From NCBI GenBank assembly GCA_035532215.1, contig DATKRK010000424.1, positions 1 through 19,109 of the forward strand: a stretch of 19,109 nt of DNA, in the 5' to 3' direction. Position numbers and translations under genes: made by a program. Below the pieces are notes generated by a model. It ran no database searches. It saw only the letters and a program-made list of their open reading frames with translations, and was not told where the DNA came from. The DNA comes from JAICIG01 sp035532215 (lineage in GTDB: Bacteria; Planctomycetota; Planctomycetia; Pirellulales; JAICIG01). Below are positions 14,885 through 19,109 of the stretch, one piece after another (the first letter of the stretch is position 1; each line of letters opens with the position of its first letter).

Positions 14885-15325
14885 ATGGCCGAACAACACG
14901 CCGAACACGCCGCCCCTCACTCCGACGGCAAGCGAATCCGACTGGTGGTCGTGACGCCCGAGACGACTCTGCTCGATGAGTTGGCGGAGTTCGTCGCCTT
15001 GCCGCTGTTCGATGGCGAGATCGGCATCGCGCCCTTGCACAGCCCGATGATCGGCCGGCTCGGCTTTGGCGAGATGCGGGTGACGGCCGGCGGCTGCGCG
15101 ACGCGATATTACGTCGACGGCGGCTTCGTACAGGTCGTCGACAACGTGGTTTCGGTGCTGACCAACCGCGCCCTGCCGGCCTCGCAACTCGACGCGGCCA
15201 TGGCTCAAGAGCAACTGCAATCGGCTCGCCAGCGTCCCGCGAACACGGCCGAGTTGATGGCCATCCGAGACCGGGCCGAACTGCAGGCCCGGGCGCAAAT
15301 GCGCGTCGCACGTCGCGCGGGGTAG
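14885..15325 (+). CDS. atpC: F0F1 ATP synthase subunit epsilon
   Basis: The 146-residue epsilon subunit sits at the foot of the central stalk and can inhibit ATP hydrolysis. Residues about 17-100 form the beta-sandwich (RLVVVTPETTLLDELAEFVA, FDGEIGIAPLHSPMIGRLG, YYVDGGFVQVVDNVVSVL). The C-terminal part (104-146) is helical and Ala/Gln/Arg-rich. A histidine-rich start (AEQHAEHAAPHSDG) precedes the domain. There is no ribosome-binding site because a dispersed heptamer tract abuts the ATG. It is the last gene of the operon. Confidence 0.93.
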   Translation: MAEQHAEHAAPHSDGKRIRLVVVTPETTLLDELAEFVALPLFDGEIGIAPLHSPMIGRLGFGEMRVTAGGCATRYYVDGGFVQVVDNVVSVLTNRALPASQLDAAMAQEQLQSARQRPANTAELMAIRDRAELQARAQMRVARRAG

Positions 15326-15492
15326 ATCAGGCTTTCCAGCCTTTAGCGCGGCGATCGGGCGAACCGCCGACGCGGCCAGCCTCGACTCCTTCGTCAGCAT
15401 CCCAATCGCCATCGATGCGAAAGCTGCCGGCTCCGCAGTGCAGCGCGCCGCTGGCGCAGGTAGAATGCCGATGTGCGAAATGTCCGCGACCT
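15326..15492. other. gap between atpC and the ATPase/DUF4276 pair
   Basis: The first 20 bases include a small hairpin (aggct-ttcc-agcct) that resembles half of the tandem unit at 4829-4952 and could weakly end the atp transcript. No gene is supported. An in-frame ATG at 15415 precedes the ATPase frame, but its translation is Cys/Pro-rich and unlike the family, so it is not taken as the start. No clear promoter for the downstream pair was identified. Confidence 0.4.
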
Positions 15493-15500
15493 GGAGGAGG
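15493..15500 (+). promoter_or_regulatory. strong ribosome-binding site deciding the ATPase start
   Basis: GGAGGAGG lies 4 bases before the ATG at 15505, or just before a GTG at 15502. It fixes the start of the ATPase gene at MARPVDKITLKGFKS rather than at the upstream ATG 15415. Confidence 0.7.
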
Positions 15501-15504
15501 TGTG

Positions 15505-16608
15505 ATGGCGCGCCCGGTTGACAAGATCACGCTAAAAGGGTTTAAGTCTATTGAAGCCCTCGAGGATTTCAGGCTTCACAATCTCAATGTCCTAATCGGC
15601 GCCAACGGTGCGGGCAAGAGCAACTTCGTCGATTACTTCAGAATGCTTCGGGCTATGGCAGACGAAGCATTCCAAAAGTACGTCTTGGAAGCCGGGGGCA
15701 GCGATGGCTTTCTCTTCCTTGGCCCTAAGACAACGAGAGAGATCTTCTCACGAATCGAATTCGGGCAAAACTCATACGAACATGTTCTGCAACCTACAGC
15801 CGGGGGCTCGCTGTTGATAGCATCGGAGACGACTGGATATAAAAATAGCAAGAGCACTTCGTCCAGTCGCCAAGAGTCGATTCTGAAATCGATTAAAGAC
15901 GAGAAAAGCTACAGAAATCCGGGATTCGCCGGCGTCGGTCACTATGTTTATGACTCCGTGTCAAGCTGGACGGTCTATCATTTTCATGATACGAGCGCAC
16001 TCGCCCCGATGCGTCGCGACCAATCTCTGCGCGATTGGGAACGATTCCGGCACGATGCGTCGAACGTCGCGGCGTTTCTATTGCATCTGAAAGAGGAAGA
16101 AGAAGGAAGCTACGAACTGATTCGTGACACGGTGCGACTAATCGCACCGTTCTTCGACGACTTCCTTCTCCGACCGCAAAAGAGGGGAGCCAATGAGCAG
16201 GTTCGTTTGGAATGGCAGCAGAAAGGCAGCGACTTTCCGTTTCAGCCGAACCAGCTTTCTGACGGGACGATCCGGTTTATCTGCCTTGCGACCGCGCTTT
16301 TGCAACCCCAGCCACCGGCGACAATCGTCATCGACGAACCTGAGCTAGGACTTCATCCCTACGCAATCTCGATGTTGGCTGACCTGATTGAGTCTGCGGC
16401 AGAACGTACGCAGGTCATTGTTTCGACGCAGTCGCCGACGCTCCTTGACTACTTCGAGCCTGACGAGATCGTGGTCGTCAGCCGCCAGCAGGGGCGATCG
16501 ACTTTTCAGCGTCTTGACGCCGAGGCCCTGCGCACATGGCTTGAAGATTACTCCGTCGGAGAGCTCTGGCAGAAGAACGTAGTTCGGGGGGGCCCGACCA
16601 ATGAATGA
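15505..16608 (+). CDS. AAA/ABC-type ATPase of a putative two-gene defence module
   Basis: This 367-residue protein has an SMC/OLD-like ATPase fold. It opens with ITLKGFKSIEALEDFRLHNL and has Walker A GANGAGKS at 32-39. An ABC-type signature LSDGT lies at 251-255 and Walker B TIVIDEPE at 273-280 followed by LGLHP, with a switch segment STQSP at 307-311. This matches the AAA_21/AAA_15 group, which includes the ATPase half of OLD nucleases and the AriA subunit of PARIS. It has no nuclease domain of its own; the next gene overlaps its end by 8 bases and carries TOPRIM-like motifs. Codons are visibly less GC-biased than in the atp genes or the downstream ATPase, suggesting acquisition. Alternative: a housekeeping DNA-repair ATPase, less likely given the partner. 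Confidence 0.85.
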   Translation: MARPVDKITLKGFKSIEALEDFRLHNLNVLIGANGAGKSNFVDYFRMLRAMADEAFQKYVLEAGGSDGFLFLGPKTTREIFSRIEFGQNSYEHVLQPTAGGSLLIASETTGYKNSKSTSSSRQESILKSIKDEKSYRNPGFAGVGHYVYDSVSSWTVYHFHDTSALAPMRRDQSLRDWERFRHDASNVAAFLLHLKEEEEGSYELIRDTVRLIAPFFDDFLLRPQKRGANEQVRLEWQQKGSDFPFQPNQLSDGTIRFICLATALLQPQPPATIVIDEPELGLHPYAISMLADLIESAAERTQVIVSTQSPTLLDYFEPDEIVVVSRQQGRSTFQRLDAEALRTWLEDYSVGELWQKNVVRGGPTNE

Positions 16609-17281
16609 GCTGGTGGTCATCGTGGAAGGCGAAACCGAGCAAACTTTCGTTCGCGATCAGTTGGCCGGGTATCTCGCGTTGCATGGTACTGCGTCCTGGG
16701 CGGTGCTTCCCGGCAGGAATCGCAAGCGTGGCGGCGTCAAGAAGTGGGAAGTTGCCCGGCAGGACATTGCCCGCACCCTCAAGGAAGGCCGGTATTGCAC
16801 AACGATGATGGATTTTTATGCGATGCCCGATGACTGGCCGGGCCGAGTGAATGCCAGGTCTCTCGCGTGGGCCGAGCGAGCGTCGCACGTTGAGGCCAAG
16901 CTTCTGGAGGACATTGTTGGGGTAATGGGAAAAAAGTTCAGTCCGCAGTTCTTTATTCCCTACGTCCAACTGCATGAGTTCGAGGCGCTGGCATTCGCCG
17001 ATGTGGGCGTTCTGACGTCGGTTGTTGCGCCGCTGAGTCATTCGTCGTCGGAGCAATTAGAGAAGCAATTCTCCCGCATCCTTGACGAAGCAGGACGCCC
17101 CGAAGCAATTGACGACGGCATAGAGACGTGTCCTTCTCGGCGAATCACTGGCATCGTCAAGGCCTACAAGAAACGGATTCATGGGCCAATCGTGACCGGG
17201 CGAATCGGATTGGAGACCCTCCGTGACCGTTGCGATCATTTCGCAACTTGGCTTCGGCGTCTTGAGAGCATTGGAAGCTGA
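16601..17281 (+). CDS. DUF4276 family protein with TOPRIM-like motifs
   Basis: The 226-residue product has the DUF4276 pattern. VIVEGETEQTFVRDQL at 7-22 carries glutamates 9, 11 and 13, TTMMDFYAMPDDWPG at 67-81 has Asp71, and IPYVQLHEFEALAFAD lies at 119-134. The early EGxTE plus a later Asp at a strand end and further acidic positions resembles the metal-binding layout of TOPRIM nucleases and primases; this is inferred by eye. DUF4276 genes are commonly found beside AAA_21 ATPases. The ATG overlaps the end of the ATPase gene by 8 bases, so the two are translationally coupled and probably form one complex, with the ATPase as sensor or gate and this protein as effector. No biochemical function is established that I can cite. 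Confidence 0.8.
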   Translation: MNELVVIVEGETEQTFVRDQLAGYLALHGTASWAVLPGRNRKRGGVKKWEVARQDIARTLKEGRYCTTMMDFYAMPDDWPGRVNARSLAWAERASHVEAKLLEDIVGVMGKKFSPQFFIPYVQLHEFEALAFADVGVLTSVVAPLSHSSSEQLEKQFSRILDEAGRPEAIDDGIETCPSRRITGIVKAYKKRIHGPIVTGRIGLETLRDRCDHFATWLRRLESIGS

Positions 17282-17283
17282 GC

Positions 17284-17574
17284 ATGGGCGGCAAGGTCTG
17301 GGGCCGCGTCGAGGTGCAGCCCGACACCGGGGAGACCTTGCGCGCCAGCAGCCATTTGAAGATCGACGTCGACGTGCGCGCCGACGTAGGGCTGATTCGC
17401 GTCACCGGCACGATGGACGTCGAATACAAGCCCGCCGCGATTTCGCCCAGCGAGAAAAAATCCGAAAAGCCGCCTGTCTTGGCGGCCGACGACAAGCGAA
17501 TCGTCTGGGAGTACAAGGACCAGCATCGCGACAAGAACACCGGCGTCTTCAATCGCAACCCCGACGCCACGTGA
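17284..17574 (+). CDS. small protein of unknown function downstream of DUF4276 gene
   Basis: The 96-residue ORF starts 2 bases after the DUF4276 stop. GGAAG (17273-17277) lies 6 bases before the ATG, inside the end of the DUF4276 gene, so coupled translation is possible. The translation alternates hydrophobic and charged residues in a way suggestive of beta strands (HLKIDVDVRADVGLIRVTGT, MDVEYKP), followed by a lysine/proline-rich stretch and a charged tail (KDQHRDKNTGVFNRNPDAT). No membrane segment, signal peptide or known domain is seen. Its codons are GC-rich like the chromosome and unlike the two genes before it. It may therefore be a resident gene, or the tail of one, next to an acquired pair. 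Not recognised. Confidence 0.55.
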   Translation: MGGKVWGRVEVQPDTGETLRASSHLKIDVDVRADVGLIRVTGTMDVEYKPAAISPSEKKSEKPPVLAADDKRIVWEYKDQHRDKNTGVFNRNPDAT

Positions 17575-17577
17575 GCG

Positions 17578-17657
17578 AAAAAGGGGACATTCTACTTTTT
17601 CGGGAGCGCAAGCATCTCCTCTCTCGGCCTCGCGAAAAAGTAGAATGTCCCCTTTTT
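17578..17657 (+). terminator. perfect 25-bp inverted repeat ending in a T-tract
   Basis: The arms 17578-17602 and 17633-17657 are exact complements across a 30-base loop. They begin aaaaaggggacattctac and end ctttttat, so both strands finish the stem in a run of T. Placed 4 bases after the small ORF's stop, it can serve as a (bidirectional) intrinsic terminator for the ATPase/DUF4276 operon. It also has the look of a REP-type dispersed element, of the kind mobilised by REP-associated transposases; no such transposase is in the window. Confidence 0.7.
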
Positions 17658-17660
17658 ATC

Positions 17661-17680
17661 GGCCGCCGCCCAACGCAAAG
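17661..17680. repeat. 20-bp exact repeat shared with the downstream ATPase gene
   Basis: The 20 bases at 17661-17680 (ggccgccgcccaacgcaaag) recur exactly at 18156-18175, inside the AAA_25-type ATPase gene, where they encode part of WAAAQRKAAAAG. The first copy is in non-coding leader sequence. They may be two copies of a short dispersed repeat. The second lies in an alanine-rich insertion-like segment. Confidence 0.7.
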
Positions 17681-17823
17681 CCGCCGTTTCGCGGAGCGAA
17701 ACGCGACAATGGCGCCGGTCAAACTCCCTCCGCAAGCCGCTCGTCGCGTAGGGTGGACGCCAACGGACGCGTTTCCTTTCTCGCCGCCCGCCGCGGCCCC
17801 GCCTCGCTTCGAAGGAGCTTGTC

Positions 17824-19109
17824 ATGCCGACCAACAACGCCGCCAAGCGCAACGGCGCCGCGAAATCTCACGCCTCGAAAAACGGCGCCGCCAAAGAGCC
17901 GCGGGCGCCGTGGACCTATGCCGAGCGGTCCCAGGAGCCCGACTTCCATGCGCCGGAAGTGGCCCTCAAGACGATGGACCAAGTCGACGAGAAGCTGTTC
18001 GTCTGGGAAGGACGCGCTCACGCGCCGCGCGGCAGCGTGACGGTCATCGCCGGCGAACACGGCGCCGGCAAGAGCCTGTTGGCGATCGACTGGGCCGCTT
18101 GCATCTCCGCCGGCTACCCGGCCTACCGACGCTCGGCCGGCGAGGACGCCCGCTGGGCCGCCGCCCAACGCAAAGCGGCCGCCGCTGGCTCTTCCGGCGC
18201 GCCCGGCGCCGGCGCCCAGCCCTCGGTCATTCATCCTTCCGACGTGGTCATCGCGCATGCGGGCGATATGCCGCGCGCCGTGCTGCGGCGGCGGATCGAC
18301 GCGGCCGGCGGGGCACCCGAGCGGATCGCTTCGCTGACCTTGAACTCGCCCGCCAAGGAGGTGAAGTTCACCTTCGAGATGCTCCGCCGCCGCGTCTTCG
18401 CCTTGACGTGCGCCATCGGCGGCACGTCCGACGTGCGGCTGCTGGTGATCGACAACCTCGAAGCGTTCGCCGGCAACATCCACGAGCCGCCGAGCCCGGC
18501 CCTGCTCGGCTTTCTGCTGGCGAACCTCGCCGAGCTGGCCGAGTTGGCGAACATCGCCATCGTGGCGCTCGTGTCGCTGCCGCGTGCGGGCGGGCAGGCC
18601 GCCGCCCGCAAGCTCGACGCGTTGTGCAACGCGGCGCCGGTCGTGTACCTGGCGGCCGACGACCCCGACCGCGCCGGCCGCAAGCTGCTGGCGACGGTGA
18701 AGAACAATCTCGCCGTCCCCGCTCCGACCCGGCCGTTCGAGATCGTCGACGGCGCCGTGGTCTGGAGCCGCGAGACGCTCGACGTTTCGGCCGACGAGTT
18801 CATCGCTCCGCTCTCGCGGCGGCTCGAAGCCCGGCACGAGCGCGAGTCGGCGGCGCGTTGGCTGCTGGCCGCGCTGGCCGACGGCCCGGTTGCGTCGCGC
18901 GAGTTGTTTCGCCAGGCTCGCGACTGCGGCATTTCGACCCGCACCTTGCGCCGCGCCGCGCAATCGCTCGGCCTTTCGCCGCGCAAGACGAGCTTCGACG
19001 GCCCCTGGCAATGGCAGTTGGGCGAATTCACGTCGCCAACTACAGGCGAGCCGGAGGCGTCAGCCTCCGTGTTGAATCGCGCAACGGCGGCGCCGAAGAA
19101 CACGGAGGC
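17824..19109 (+). CDS. RepA/AAA_25-like ATPase, 3' end beyond window
   Basis: The ATG follows AAGGAG with 7 bases between. The visible 428 residues comprise a basic, low-complexity start (1-30) and a RecA-fold ATPase with Walker A GEHGAGKS at 77-84 and Walker B RLLVIDN at 205-211. An Ala/Gly-rich segment (109-133) looks inserted. The segment AHAGDMPRAVLRRRIDAAGG (144-163) corresponds to the EDD...RL.AAG region of RepA-like (AAA_25) ATPases. A C-terminal winged-helix-like part follows (SRELFRQARDCGISTRTLRR, AAQSLGLSPRK). Relatives accompany primases and replication modules of plasmids and phages or act in DNA repair. Near the end, ggaggcgtcagcctcc is a small palindrome within the coding sequence. 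No stop codon is reached before the window ends. The exact role is unknown. Confidence 0.8.
   Translation, partial: MPTNNAAKRNGAAKSHASKNGAAKEPRAPWTYAERSQEPDFHAPEVALKTMDQVDEKLFVWEGRAHAPRGSVTVIAGEHGAGKSLLAIDWAACISAGYPAYRRSAGEDARWAAAQRKAAAAGSSGAPGAGAQPSVIHPSDVVIAHAGDMPRAVLRRRIDAAGGAPERIASLTLNSPAKEVKFTFEMLRRRVFALTCAIGGTSDVRLLVIDNLEAFAGNIHEPPSPALLGFLLANLAELAELANIAIVALVSLPRAGGQAAARKLDALCNAAPVVYLAADDPDRAGRKLLATVKNNLAVPAPTRPFEIVDGAVVWSRETLDVSADEFIAPLSRRLEARHERESAARWLLAALADGPVASRELFRQARDCGISTRTLRRAAQSLGLSPRKTSFDGPWQWQLGEFTSPTTGEPEASASVLNRATAAPKNTE

Noticed and set aside
13218..15311. Long minus-strand open frame (697 residues) opposite atpD and atpC
   Set aside because: It is antisense to two clearly conserved genes. 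The translation is His/Arg/Ala/Asp-rich with no domain, typical of the shadow frame of GC-rich coding sequence.

Overview
The window looks like a chromosomal segment of a planctomycete, probably of the Pirellulales type. The evidence is high-GC coding sequence and a secreted-protein N-terminus of the form RFDSLEKRYVLSS, typical of planctomycetal surface proteins. A DUF4912/Rho_N-like protein, many short dispersed palindromic repeats between genes, and an F-type ATP synthase operon with a signal-peptide-like extension on subunit c also fit. No rRNA, tRNA or genuine CRISPR array was found. The taxonomic call is inferred from these traits, not from a marker gene.

Left part (1-6215, genes on the minus strand). 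A secreted protein of four Ig-like repeats (346-1575) is broken by a 13-bp tandem repeat near its start and by a one-base shift further on. Next comes a 547-bp remnant of a Tn5/IS4-like insertion sequence bounded by 100-bp imperfect inverted repeats. Three intact genes follow: a LarE-type sulfur transferase, a UVR-motif protein, and a 417-aa Rho_N/DUF4912 protein. The spaces between them hold nested palindromes, heptamer tracts and a 31-bp tandem array.

Centre (6216-15325, plus strand). A 650-base gene-free stretch ends in a strong sigma70-like promoter whose spacer is a perfect 16-bp palindrome. It is followed by the ATP synthase operon in canonical order: atpZ-like, an unrecognised four-helix membrane protein, then atpB, atpE, atpF, atpH, atpA, atpG, atpD and atpC. 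Together these encode the membrane rotor/stator (a, c, b), the connecting stalks (delta, gamma, epsilon) and the catalytic head (alpha, beta). Two dispersed repeats sit inside this otherwise conserved operon: a ~330-bp nested palindrome between atpG and atpD, and a heptamer tract directly before atpC.

Right part (15326-19109). An AAA/ABC-type ATPase gene overlaps a DUF4276 gene with TOPRIM-like motifs by 8 bases, and a small unknown ORF follows 2 bases later. The first two genes use visibly more A/T-ending codons than their neighbours and resemble a split OLD-type (ATPase + TOPRIM) defence module, which makes them the best candidate for an undescribed system here. A perfect 25-bp inverted repeat then separates them from a RepA/AAA_25-type ATPase gene that runs off the end of the window.
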